NCBI GenBank assembly: GCA_003460745.1
Contig: QTVU01000031.1
Coordinates: 1-34,777 of the forward strand
Length of the DNA: 34,777 bases
Source: Firmicutes bacterium AM55-24TS
GTDB lineage: Bacteria > Bacillota > Clostridia > UBA1381
Direction: 5' to 3'
The notes under the pieces were generated by a model. The model saw only the letters and a program-made list of their open reading frames with translations. It made no database searches and was not told where the DNA came from. The position numbers and the translations under genes are program-made. Below, one piece after another: positions 8,750 through 16,316 of the stretch; position 1 is the stretch's first letter; the number at the start of each line of letters is the position of its first letter.

Positions 8750-8831
8750 TTTACCACATCACACACATTTTTGTTATTCAATAATTGTCTTTTATATTGC
8801 AAAGATTGCTTTTTATGTTGAATGTGGTAAA
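8750..8831. promoter_or_regulatory. Inverted 10-bp sites between GH2 and reductase genes (possible shared operator)
   Basis: TTTACCACAT (8750-8759) and its exact reverse complement ATGTGGTAAA (8822-8831) are 62 bases apart in the divergent intergenic region. The second copy lies inside the reductase promoter, between its -35 and -10. This placement suggests two binding sites for one regulator, but no regulator gene is adjacent. Confidence 0.4.
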
Positions 8832-8846
8832 TCTATATGATATAAT
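8818..8846 (+). promoter_or_regulatory. Promoter of the aldo/keto reductase gene
   Basis: TTGAAT (8818-8823), a 17-base spacer and TATAAT (8841-8846). The AAAGAGG ribosome site follows at 8864-8870. Confidence 0.7.
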
Positions 8847-8879
8847 TTAAGAAAACTTGATTTAAAGAGGCGAAAACAT

Positions 8880-9902
8880 ATGGATTATGTAACTTTAGGA
8901 AGGACAGAAATTAAAGTCTGTAAGAACGGATTCGGTGCATTGCCGATACAACGTATAAGCTTTGATTCCGCAAAAGAAATACTTCTTCATGCGTATAACA
9001 GCGGAATTAATTTTTTTGACACCGCACGTTTTTACACAGACAGTGAAGAAAAAATCGGTTATGCGCTGTCGGATGTTCGTGACAAAATATACATCGCCAC
9101 AAAAACCGCCGCACAAAATGCCGATGATTTTTGGAAAGACCTAAATACAAGTCTTAACAATATGAAAACGGATTACATAGATATTTACCAATTCCACAAT
9201 CCGTCATTCTGTCCGAAACCGAACGACGGTACAGGACTTTATGAGGCAATGCTTGAGGCAAAAGCACAAGGAAAAATTCGTTTTATCGGTCTTACAAATC
9301 ACCGTCTTGCAGTCGCACAAGAGGCTATCGACTCCGTACTTTACGACACAATTCAGTTCCCGTTCTGCTATCTTGCAACGGATAAAGATATTGCGATAGT
9401 TGAAAACTGTAAAAAGAATAATCTCGGTTTTATAGCAATGAAAGGACTTTCGGGCGGTCTTATATCAAATTCCGCCGCCGCTTATGCGTTTATGGCACAA
9501 TATGATAACGTACTTCCTATTTGGGGTGTTCAGCGTATGAGTGAGCTTAACGAATTTTTGAGTTACAACACAAACCCACCGTCTGTGACAAGTGAAATTA
9601 AGGAACTTATTGATAATGACAGAAAAATGCTTGCAGGCGAATTTTGTCGCGGTTGCGGATATTGTATGCCTTGTCCTGTCGGTATCGAAATAAATAACTG
9701 TGCAAGAATGTCACTTCTTCTAAGACGTTCACCGTCCGAACTTCAGCTTACTCCGGCTGTTCAGGCTAAAATGAAAAAGATAGAAAATTGTCTGCACTGT
9801 AATCAATGTAAATCAAAATGTCCTTACGGACTTGATACCCCAAAACTTTTGGAGGAAAATTATAAAGATTACGTTGAAATTTTAAACGGAAAAGAATTTT
9901 AA
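8880..9902 (+). CDS. Aldo/keto reductase with C-terminal 2x[4Fe-4S] ferredoxin domain
   Basis: A 340-residue protein. Residues 1-235 form the aldo/keto reductase TIM barrel with catalytic-type residues in FFDTARFYTDSE (Asp, Tyr), TKTA (Lys) and DIYQFHNPS (His). The C-terminal region carries two Cys clusters, CRGCGYCMPCPVGIEI and CLHCNQCKSKCPYGLDTP, for two iron-sulfur clusters. Such fused reductases are common in anaerobes and are annotated only as oxidoreductases; the substrate is unknown. AAAGAGG precedes the ATG. It is divergent from the GH2 gene and shares a possible operator with it, which hints at sugar-related use. Confidence 0.87.
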   Translation: MDYVTLGRTEIKVCKNGFGALPIQRISFDSAKEILLHAYNSGINFFDTARFYTDSEEKIGYALSDVRDKIYIATKTAAQNADDFWKDLNTSLNNMKTDYIDIYQFHNPSFCPKPNDGTGLYEAMLEAKAQGKIRFIGLTNHRLAVAQEAIDSVLYDTIQFPFCYLATDKDIAIVENCKKNNLGFIAMKGLSGGLISNSAAAYAFMAQYDNVLPIWGVQRMSELNEFLSYNTNPPSVTSEIKELIDNDRKMLAGEFCRGCGYCMPCPVGIEINNCARMSLLLRRSPSELQLTPAVQAKMKKIENCLHCNQCKSKCPYGLDTPKLLEENYKDYVEILNGKEF

Positions 9903-9916
9903 AAAAAGCGGTTTGC

Positions 9917-9945
9917 TTGCACATAACCGAAAAATATGATATATT
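9917..9945 (+). promoter_or_regulatory. Promoter of the candidate toxin mRNA
   Basis: TTGCAC (9917-9922), a 17-base spacer and TATATT (9940-9945). It precedes a leader of about 60 bases and a 20-codon ORF. Confidence 0.55.
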
Positions 9946-10012
9946 ATAAACAGCCTAACGGCTCGGATATTGAGTTTGAGCGGTAGGCGGTTGTTTCGGA
10001 AAGGATTCAGCT

Positions 10013-10075
10013 ATGAGTGAAACAACGGTACAATTATTGTTGATTTTGCTTATTGTATGGGTAATAAAGAAATAA
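10013..10075 (+). CDS. 20-residue hydrophobic peptide, candidate type I toxin
   Basis: AAAGGA (10000-10005) is 7 bases before ATG 10013. The product is MSETTVQLLLILLIVWVIKK: a short polar start, one hydrophobic helix and a Lys-Lys end, the shape of type I toxin peptides such as Ibs or Fst. No downstream gene lies in the same direction, since the next gene converges, so it is unlikely to be a leader peptide. The leader segment GGTAGGCGGTTG (9982-9993) can pair with AACCGCCCTAC just after the ORF (one bulge), a 5'-3' pairing like those that hold some type I toxin mRNAs silent. A perfect-consensus promoter reads against its 3' end. I cannot name the family. Confidence 0.55.
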   Translation: MSETTVQLLLILLIVWVIKK

Positions 10076-10168
10076 CCGCCCTACTGGCATAGGGCGGTTG
10101 AATGTAGATTTCTTCTACTAAAACCAAACTACATGAGTAGAAACAATCGTTTTACTGCTCCTACTCTC
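10062..10168 (-). ncRNA. Candidate antisense antitoxin RNA
   Basis: The promoter at 10176-10204 would start an RNA near 10168 that runs left across the 3' end of the toxin message. It would stop after the hairpin 10074-10099, where the minus strand reads AACCGCC..GGCGGTT and then TATTTCTTT. The RNA would be about 100 nt and overlap the last four or five toxin codons and the whole 3' untranslated region, as in convergent TxpA/RatA-like pairs. The body holds two interleaved inverted repeats: ATGTAG/CTACAT (10102-10107, 10129-10134) and TTCTACT/AGTAGAA (10113-10119, 10136-10142), which allow a pseudoknot or alternative folds. Ends are predicted only. Confidence 0.5.
10074..10099 (-). terminator. 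Terminator hairpin of the antisense RNA
   Basis: AACCGCCCT (10074-10082) and AGGGCGGTT (10091-10099) form a 9-bp stem with an 8-base loop. The T-rich tail TATTTCTTT occurs only on the minus-strand side, so it mainly ends leftward transcripts. Confidence 0.65.
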
Positions 10169-10175
10169 TATTTGA

Positions 10176-10204
10176 ATTATAACACTTAACAAATGTCATG
10201 TCAA
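10176..10204 (-). promoter_or_regulatory. Consensus antisense promoter
   Basis: Read on the minus strand: TTGACA (plus 10199-10204), exactly 17 bases, then TATAAT (plus 10176-10181). This perfect consensus lies just after the end of the 70-residue gene and points at the toxin-like ORF, with no minus-strand gene between them. Confidence 0.75.
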
Positions 10205-10210
10205 GCACTG

Positions 10211-10423
10211 TTACAGTGAAAAATCCTCAGGATTAAAATTCGTTTTCAATTTACGCATACGTCTTACATGACGTTTTAAAATATCGTATTTGAATTTATC
10301 ACAAGCGGTATCGGTAACGGACACCGCTTGTTTTTTTATATCACAATACATTTCATCTTCGCTTTTTTTATAAGCCATCTGACAGACGGCACACACTTTA
10401 TTTATATTTTGCGAATATATCAT
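10211..10423 (-). CDS. Small Cys-containing protein downstream of argS
   Basis: A 70-residue protein with four Cys in CAVC, YC and AC settings (residues 11-41), able to form one metal site, followed by a basic helix (LKRHVRRMRKLK). It starts 25 bases after argS and has only a weak ribosome site (AGGG, about 16 bases upstream), so it is probably co-transcribed with argS. I do not recognise a named family. Base composition and codon use look like those of its neighbours. Confidence 0.6.
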   Translation of the reverse strand: MIYSQNINKVCAVCQMAYKKSEDEMYCDIKKQAVSVTDTACDKFKYDILKRHVRRMRKLKTNFNPEDFSL

Positions 10424-10448
10424 TGCACATACAACACCCTTTTATAAA

Positions 10449-12149
10449 TTACATACTTTCAACAGTTTCAATTCCAAGCAATCCCAATGCTGTCTTTATA
10501 ACCTTTGTTGTTGCGTCAACTATTGCAAGACGTGCTTTCTTTGTTTCTTCATCCACATCGTCTTTCATAATAGGATTTGTGTTATAGAACTTGTTGAATG
10601 ACTTTGTAAGATTTGTAACGTATCTGTTTATATAGAACGGCTCGTTCTTGTCTGCCGCATCTTTTACCGCGTCACCGAATCCGTTAATTTGCTTTACAAG
10701 CGAATATGCCTCATCAGATGCTGCTTTTGAGAAGTCTGCGTTTGAGTAATCAATACCCTCTGCTTTTCTCAAAATACTTCTGCCTCGTGCATAACCGTAC
10801 TGACAATACGGAGCAGACTCGCCCTCAAAGTCAAGCATAGTATCCCAACTGAATATAATATCCTTTTCACGCGAATTTTTAAGGAATGTATAAAGTATTG
10901 CGCCGATACCGATTTTCTTTGACGCGTCCTCGATATCCTCAACATTTGAGCCGTTTTTCTCGATAATTTCCTTAGTCTTTTCGATTGATTCATTTAAAAC
11001 GTCCTCAAGGAATACAACGTCACCGTGACGTGTTGACATATTCTTACCCGGAAGTTTTACAAGACCGAAACCAACGTGAACACAATCATCTGCCCAATCC
11101 CAGCCTGCTTTTTTCATTACGGCAAATATCTGCTTAAAGTGAAGTGACTGCGGAATACCGACAACGTATATATTTTTATAGAAATCATATGTTCTGTGGC
11201 GGTATAGAGCCGCCGCAATATCACGTGTTGCATAAATTGTCGCACCGTCCGATTTAAGTACGATACAAGGCGGTATGTTAAGCTCTGACAAGTCAACAAC
11301 CTGTGCGCCGTCACTTTCGGTAAGCAATCCTTTGTCACGAAGTATATCGACAACTTCGTCCATTTTATCCGAATAGAATGCTTCGCCGTTATATGAATCA
11401 AACTTAACGCCAAGCATATTATATACTCGCTTGAATTCAACAAGGCTTATATCTCTGAAATATGTCCACAGAGCCGTTGTTTCCTCGTCACCGTCCTCAA
11501 GCTTTTTGAAATATCCTCTTGCTTCATCGTCAAGTTCAGGGTGCTTTTCAGCTTCTTCGTGGAATTTTACATATATCTTTAAAAGCTCGTTTATAGGGTC
11601 TTTTTCGATAACCTCTTTAACACCCCATCTCTTGTAAGCACATATAAGCTTACCGAACTGCGTACCCCAGTCGCCAAGGTGATTAAGCGACTGAACGTCA
11701 TATCCAAGGTGCTTGTAAATCTTTGAAAGTGAATTTCCGACAGCCGTTGAGAAAAGATGACCGATATGGAACGGCTTTGCTATATTCGGTGACGAATATT
11801 CGACAAGTACAGTCTTGCCCTTACCCATATCCGACTTGCCCCAATCCTCGCCTGCGTCAAGTGCAGAAGAAACTGTTTCGGAAATAAACTTTTCACGGTT
11901 TAAAAAGAAGTTTAAATAACCGCCGGCAGCCTGTGCTTTTTCAATCATATCGTCACCCGACATTTTTTCAGCAAGCTCCTGCGCAATAATAGGAGGTGCT
12001 TTTCTCATAACCTTTGCAAGCGGAAAGCACGGAAATGCGATGTCACCCATTTTTTCATCAGGCGGAACTTCGACGGATTTTTCCACAACTTCTCTTTCAA
12101 GTCCTGTTATATCAACAATTTTTTCAATTATATGTTCTTTAAAATCCAT
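10449..12149 (-). CDS. argS: Arginyl-tRNA synthetase
   Basis: A 566-residue class I synthetase that charges tRNA-Arg. The N-terminal additional domain (about 1-95) includes the VPPDEKMGDIAFPCF motif. The HIGH signature is in SSPNIAKPFHIGHLFST, the KMSKS equivalent is KNMSTRHGD, and the C-terminal anticodon-binding helical domain contains INRYVTNLTKSFNKFYN. Length is normal. AGGAG precedes the ATG. Promoter at 12183-12211; no T-box leader is present in the short upstream region. It is divergent from typA. Confidence 0.96.
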   Translation of the reverse strand: MDFKEHIIEKIVDITGLEREVVEKSVEVPPDEKMGDIAFPCFPLAKVMRKAPPIIAQELAEKMSGDDMIEKAQAAGGYLNFFLNREKFISETVSSALDAGEDWGKSDMGKGKTVLVEYSSPNIAKPFHIGHLFSTAVGNSLSKIYKHLGYDVQSLNHLGDWGTQFGKLICAYKRWGVKEVIEKDPINELLKIYVKFHEEAEKHPELDDEARGYFKKLEDGDEETTALWTYFRDISLVEFKRVYNMLGVKFDSYNGEAFYSDKMDEVVDILRDKGLLTESDGAQVVDLSELNIPPCIVLKSDGATIYATRDIAAALYRHRTYDFYKNIYVVGIPQSLHFKQIFAVMKKAGWDWADDCVHVGFGLVKLPGKNMSTRHGDVVFLEDVLNESIEKTKEIIEKNGSNVEDIEDASKKIGIGAILYTFLKNSREKDIIFSWDTMLDFEGESAPYCQYGYARGRSILRKAEGIDYSNADFSKAASDEAYSLVKQINGFGDAVKDAADKNEPFYINRYVTNLTKSFNKFYNTNPIMKDDVDEETKKARLAIVDATTKVIKTALGLLGIETVESM

Positions 12150-12182
12150 TATCTTTACTCCTCATTTATTAAATCACTTGTT

Positions 12183-12211
12183 ATTATAACATTTAAACAG
12201 TGTTTATGCAA
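12183..12211 (-). promoter_or_regulatory. Promoter of argS
   Basis: On the minus strand TTGCAT (plus 12206-12211), a 17-base spacer and TATAAT (plus 12183-12188). The spacer contains the small palindrome TAAAC-ag-TGTTTA. Confidence 0.7.
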
Positions 12212-12251
12212 GGTCGGTTTTGTACATTATTCTGTTTTTTCGGCAAAAATA

Positions 12252-12280
12252 TTGTAATAATTGCAAAACGGGTATATAAT
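12252..12280 (+). promoter_or_regulatory. Promoter of typA
   Basis: TTGTAA (12252-12257), a 17-base spacer and TATAAT (12275-12280), 44 bases before the typA ATG. Confidence 0.65.
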
Positions 12281-12323
12281 AAAGAGGTTAGAGTAATAAA
12301 ATGAGGAGATTAGGAGATTAATT

Positions 12324-14150
12324 ATGATAAAACGTGAAAATATAAGAAATATCGCAATTATCGCCCACGTTGACCACGGTAAGACAACGCTTGTTGACGC
12401 AATGCTTGCACAGAGCGGTACATTCAGAGAAAACGAACAAGTGGACGAAAGAGTTATGGACTCAAACGACCTTGAAAGAGAAAGAGGTATCACAATCCTT
12501 GCAAAGAATACTTCTCTTTACTACAAGGGTGTTAAAATAAATATTATTGATACACCGGGACACGCCGATTTCGGCGGTGAAGTTGAACGCGGTCTTGAAA
12601 TGGTTGACGGCGTACTTTTACTTGTTGACGCATTTGAGGGTTGTATGCCACAGACACGTTTCGTATTGTCAAAGGCATTGGCACTTGACCTAAAGCCCGT
12701 TATCGTTGTAAACAAGGTTGACAGACCGAACGCAAGACCTTACGAAGTTGTTGATGAAGTGCTTGACCTGTTTATCGATTTGGGTGCAACAGAAGAACAG
12801 CTTGACACTCCTGTTATATATGCGTCGGGACGTGACGGTTGGGCAACCGCAGAATACAATCCGGAACAACCGAACAATGACCTTACAGAATTGTTTGAAC
12901 TTATCGTAAATTCAATTCCTTGCCCTAAATGCGAGGACGACGCACCGTTCCAAATGCTTGTTTCAAACATTGACTATGATGATTATACAGGCCGTATCGC
13001 AGTAGGTAAAATCGAAAGAGGCAGTATAAAGGTTAATATGCCGCTTTCGATCTGCCGTCATGACGGTAAAGTAACAAGAGGAAAAGCTACAAAGCTATTT
13101 ACTTTTGAAGGACTTAAAAAGGTTCCTACAGACGAAGTCGGTGCCGGTGACGTTGTCGCAATTTCGGGTATCGCTGATATTAATATCGGTGAAACGGTTT
13201 GTGACGTTGACAATCCCGAAGCACTTCCGTTCGTAAAAATCGATGACCCTGTACTTTCAATGACTTTCAGCGTTAATGACAGTCCGTTTGCAGGTCAAGA
13301 CGGTAAATTCGTTACTTCCCGTCATCTTCGTGACAGATTGTTCAGAGAACTTGATTCAAACGTAAGTCTTAGAGTTGACGAAACAGATTCGACAGAAAGC
13401 TTTATCGTTTCGGGACGTGGTGAACTTCACCTTTCAGTACTTATCGAAAATATGCGCCGTGAGGGTTATGAATTCCAAGTTTCAAATCCTGTTGTTATTT
13501 ATAAAGAAATTGACGGCGTTAAATGTGAGCCTATCGAAAGACTTACAGTTGACGTTCCGGATGAATACACAGGTACTGTAATGGACGGTGTTATAAACCG
13601 TAAAGGTGAAATGACAAATATGGCACCGACTGCACAGGGATACACAAGACTTGAATTTTTAATTCCGTCAAGAGGTCTTATCGGTTACAGAAGTGAACTT
13701 CTTACCGCAACAAAGGGTACTGGTATCATAAACAGTATTCTTGAAAAATACGAGCCGTACAAAGGTGACTTTAACGGCAGAACCCGTGGTACTCTTATCG
13801 CTTGGGAGGACGGTACAACTATTACTTACGGTCTTTACAACGCACAGGAAAGAGGTACTTTGTTCGTAGGTGCGGGCGTTAAGGTTTACGAAGGTATGAT
13901 TGTCGGCGAAAACGCAAGACTTGAGGACGTTGTTGTTAACGTATGCAAGAAAAAGCACGCAACAAATACCCGTTCATCAGGTTCTGATGATGCATTAAGA
14001 CTTGTTCCTCCAAGAGAAATGAGTCTTGAACAGTGTCTTGACTTTATCGCTGATGATGAATTGTTGGAAGTAACTCCAAACCATCTTAGAATGAGAAAGA
14101 AAATTCTAAGCACAAGCCTTCGAGCAAAAGCAGGCAACAAGAAGAAATAA
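12324..14150 (+). CDS. typA: Ribosome-associated translational GTPase TypA/BipA
   Basis: A 608-residue translational GTPase, the usual TypA length. G1 is AHVDHGKTTL, switch region RERGITI, G3 DTPGHADFGGEV, G4 NKVDRPNARP. The C-terminal half has the TypA-specific block SRGLIGYRSELLTATKGTGI and the lysine-rich end. TypA binds 70S ribosomes at the factor site and supports assembly and growth under stress. GGAG sequences precede the ATG. It has its own promoter and ends in a bidirectional terminator. Confidence 0.96.
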   Translation: MIKRENIRNIAIIAHVDHGKTTLVDAMLAQSGTFRENEQVDERVMDSNDLERERGITILAKNTSLYYKGVKINIIDTPGHADFGGEVERGLEMVDGVLLLVDAFEGCMPQTRFVLSKALALDLKPVIVVNKVDRPNARPYEVVDEVLDLFIDLGATEEQLDTPVIYASGRDGWATAEYNPEQPNNDLTELFELIVNSIPCPKCEDDAPFQMLVSNIDYDDYTGRIAVGKIERGSIKVNMPLSICRHDGKVTRGKATKLFTFEGLKKVPTDEVGAGDVVAISGIADINIGETVCDVDNPEALPFVKIDDPVLSMTFSVNDSPFAGQDGKFVTSRHLRDRLFRELDSNVSLRVDETDSTESFIVSGRGELHLSVLIENMRREGYEFQVSNPVVIYKEIDGVKCEPIERLTVDVPDEYTGTVMDGVINRKGEMTNMAPTAQGYTRLEFLIPSRGLIGYRSELLTATKGTGIINSILEKYEPYKGDFNGRTRGTLIAWEDGTTITYGLYNAQERGTLFVGAGVKVYEGMIVGENARLEDVVVNVCKKKHATNTRSSGSDDALRLVPPREMSLEQCLDFIADDELLEVTPNHLRMRKKILSTSLRAKAGNKKK

Positions 14151-14166
14151 AAAACATGACATAAAA

Positions 14167-14199
14167 ATAGGATTGCATTAATCGCAATCCTATTTTTTT
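14167..14199. terminator. Bidirectional terminator, typA / XRE regulator
   Basis: Stem ATAGGATTGC (14167-14176) / GCAATCCTAT (14184-14193) followed by six T. The minus strand also reads into a T run (TATTTTTATG), so it serves both converging transcripts. Confidence 0.85.
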
Positions 14200-14491
14200 A
14201 TAGCAAATGCCTTTCTTGCAAAGCATTCATTTTTTCAAGCGAAATATTTAAAAGTCCTTGTCTGTATTTTTCACGAATCGGATCACCGAAACCTGAAAGC
14301 AATTTCATAACAGATATGTCAAGTGCAATAGCCAAATCGGTAAGCATATCAACATTCGGTTGTGATTCGTCATTTTCATACTTGGTAAGTGTCGAAACAC
14401 TTATCCCTACTCTTTTAGCAAGTTCTTTTTTGGAAAATCCCGCTCTTTTACGGTAAATCATAAGTCGTTCACCAAATGAAAAGATTTCCAT
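14198..14491 (-). CDS. XRE-family helix-turn-helix regulator
   Basis: A 97-residue protein. Residues 8-62 form a typical HTH_3 domain (RLMIYRKRAGFSKKELAKRVGISVSTLTKYENDESQPNVDML), the rest a short C-terminal extension. It follows rsmA by 11 bases, so it is the last gene of the mntP-rsmA unit. AGGAGG lies before the ATG. The target is unknown; no operator was recognised nearby. Confidence 0.85.
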   Translation of the reverse strand: MEIFSFGERLMIYRKRAGFSKKELAKRVGISVSTLTKYENDESQPNVDMLTDLAIALDISVMKLLSGFGDPIREKYRQGLLNISLEKMNALQERHLL

Positions 14492-14502
14492 TGAAAATCC
14501 TC

Positions 14503-15357
14503 CTATTTTATCTTTTGTAATAATGTATCGGCAATATTTGCAAATTCTTTAAGCGAAAGTGTTTCACCGCGTCTTGACGGTGCAATTCCTATACTTTCAA
14601 GAAGTGTTGATATTTCATCTTTCGGAATAGGAAAATTTGCCGAAAGGCAATTCAAAAGAGTTTTTCTTCGCTGTGAAAATGCCGCTTTCACCACTCTGAA
14701 AAATACACCCTCGTCCTTTACTTCCACCGACGGTTTATCAAGTACCTTTAATTTTAACACAGCACTGTCCACCTTTGGCGGCGGAACGAACAGTGACGCA
14801 GGAACATTTGCCACGATTGACGGCTCCGTATAATACTGACAAAGCACCGTTATCGCACCGTAATCCTTTGTTGACGGCTTTGCCGACATACGCTCGGCAA
14901 CCTCTTTCTGCACCATAACCACTATATTTTTAATCGGTAATTTTTCCTCAAGCAATTTAGTGATAATCGGTGTAGTGATGTAATACGGCAAATTTGCCGC
15001 TATACTGACTTTTTCGCCGTTAAATTCATCGTCAATAACTTTTTTTAAATCAAGTTTTAAAATATCTTCGTTTATGATTTTTACATTGTCATATTCCGCA
15101 AGTGTGTAGTCAAGCACATCAATCAAACGTTCGTCTATTTCTATCGTAACGACCTTATCGCTGTTTTGCGCAAGCTCGCTCGTAAGCACACCGAATCCCG
15201 GTCCGACCTCTATAACACCGCTTTCAATCTCTGCGGCGTCAACTATTTCTTCAAGTATGTTTCGTGCAGTCAGGAAATTCTGTCCAAGACCTTTTTTAAA
15301 CGTAAAACCGAATTGTTCCTGAATATTTCTTATCGTGCGTGGTGAAGTTAAATCCAT
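14503..15357 (-). CDS. rsmA: 16S rRNA dimethyladenosine transferase RsmA/KsgA
   Basis: A 284-residue methyltransferase that dimethylates two adjacent adenines in helix 45 of 16S rRNA. Motifs: KKGLGQNFL near the start, the SAM-binding VIEVGPGFGVLTSEL, and catalytic NLPYYITTPI. The frame extends to 15444, but the extra 29 residues are not family-like, and AAGGG lies 10 bases before ATG 15357, giving the usual start MDLTSPRTI. The gene lies about 100 bases after mntP. Confidence 0.94.
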   Translation of the reverse strand: MDLTSPRTIRNIQEQFGFTFKKGLGQNFLTARNILEEIVDAAEIESGVIEVGPGFGVLTSELAQNSDKVVTIEIDERLIDVLDYTLAEYDNVKIINEDILKLDLKKVIDDEFNGEKVSIAANLPYYITTPIITKLLEEKLPIKNIVVMVQKEVAERMSAKPSTKDYGAITVLCQYYTEPSIVANVPASLFVPPPKVDSAVLKLKVLDKPSVEVKDEGVFFRVVKAAFSQRRKTLLNCLSANFPIPKDEISTLLESIGIAPSRRGETLSLKEFANIADTLLQKIK

Positions 15358-15457
15358 ATTATAATATCCCTTCATACATATTAAGTACATATCATTGAAC
15401 CTGCCGACAAAATTTCGACAGCTCTGAATATCATTATATCCCACTTTGCAAATTTAG

Positions 15458-16009
15458 TCAATATAAATGCTCGACAAGTGTTTTTATACCTATTGATATA
15501 AGAATAATTCCGCCGATACATTCTGCCTTTGAGCCGAGAAAACCGCCGAACTTCTTACCGATAAAAACACCGCCGAACGAAAACAAAAATGCTGTAATTC
15601 CGATAACCGCGGAAGAAAACAAAATCGGCGTATCAACCGCCGCAAGCGTAACCCCCGCCGCAAGTGCATCAATACTTGTTGCGATTGCCGCAAGCAAAAG
15701 CGATGAATTTTTTAAAGGATTTTTCGGTATTTCCTGTTCTGAGCGTGACTCCCATATCATATGCAGTCCCAAAAATCCCAAAAGCACAAACGCAATCCAA
15801 TGGTCAAAATGTTCCACAATATCAGTCGCAACCCCCGACACCAAATTTCCGATACAAGGCATCAGAAACTGAAACACACCGAAAAACAATCCCACTTTAA
15901 TCGCGTCATAAAATCGTATTTTTTTCACAATCATTCCGTCCGTAACCGCCGCCGAAAATGCGTCCATCGCAAGTGCAGCAGCAAGGAGCAATAAAGACAG
16001 TATATCCAT
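15458..16009 (-). CDS. mntP: Manganese efflux pump MntP
   Basis: A 183-residue membrane protein with six predicted helices. The first helix pair has AMDAFSAAVTDG and the fourth SIDALAAGV, the two conserved Asp-containing repeats of the MntP (DUF204) family, which export Mn(II). AGGAGG precedes the ATG. A possible promoter on the minus strand is TTGCGG, 17 bases, TATACA in the intergenic region shared with leuA. I saw no yybP-ykoY manganese riboswitch in the short leader. Manganese export and the CotJC Mn catalase elsewhere in the window are not obviously linked. Confidence 0.92.
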   Translation of the reverse strand: MDILSLLLLAAALAMDAFSAAVTDGMIVKKIRFYDAIKVGLFFGVFQFLMPCIGNLVSGVATDIVEHFDHWIAFVLLGFLGLHMIWESRSEQEIPKNPLKNSSLLLAAIATSIDALAAGVTLAAVDTPILFSSAVIGITAFLFSFGGVFIGKKFGGFLGSKAECIGGIILISIGIKTLVEHLY

Positions 16010-16125
16010 AAATCAATCCTCCTACGTCCAATATATGCTCCGTCTATTCCTTTAATGTATAAAAAATCACTATATAATCCGCAATTTCGCCCTATAAATT
16101 CTATATATTAATTTTCGAAAAAATA

Positions 16126-16154
16126 TTGACAAAGCCTTGATTTTATTGTAGAAT
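16126..16154 (+). promoter_or_regulatory. Promoter of the leuA leader
   Basis: TTGACA (16126-16131), a 17-base spacer and TAGAAT (16149-16154). It precedes a leader peptide and terminator 220 bases before leuA. Confidence 0.8.
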
Positions 16155-16185
16155 AGCCATATAGTATAGAAAGAGGTACGGAATT

Positions 16186-16236
16186 ATGGATAAATTTTCA
16201 AAGGCAAATTTGAATAACCTCCTACTCCTAAGCTGA
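16186..16236 (+). CDS. Leucine leader peptide (leuL-type attenuator)
   Basis: AAAGAGG precedes an ATG at 16186 that opens a 16-codon frame, MDKFSKANLNNLLLLS. Four consecutive Leu codons (CTC CTA CTC CTA, 16219-16230) sit two codons before the stop. The frame directly precedes mutually exclusive hairpins and a terminator, then a leucine biosynthesis gene. Stalling at Leu codons when Leu-tRNA is scarce should favour the antiterminator. The peptide itself probably has no other role. Confidence 0.87.
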   Translation: MDKFSKANLNNLLLLS

Positions 16237-16316
16237 ATCGACAATGTGGTCTTCAGTTTTGTTTTTCTGTACTGAACTGTATTGAAATTATGCTGGGTCA
16301 CATTGTGGCTCAGCTT
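16230..16316 (+). promoter_or_regulatory. Antiterminator helix of the leuA attenuator
   Basis: AAGCTGA (16230-16236) is complementary to TCAGCTT (16310-16316), and ACAATGTG (16241-16248) to CACATTGT (16299-16306), separated by small internal loops. Both right-hand segments lie inside the terminator, so the two folds exclude each other. A third hairpin, TTCAGT (16252-16257) / ACTGAA (16271-16276), extended by CAAT/ATTG, can tie up the left-hand segment and favour termination. Confidence 0.75.

Noticed and set aside
12150..12323. T-box or other riboswitch ahead of argS or typA
   Set aside because: The divergent gap is fully used by two short promoters and leaders; no T-box sequence or specifier stem is present.
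16010..16125. yybP-ykoY manganese riboswitch ahead of mntP
   Set aside because: No matching conserved loops or terminator were found in the short minus-strand leader.
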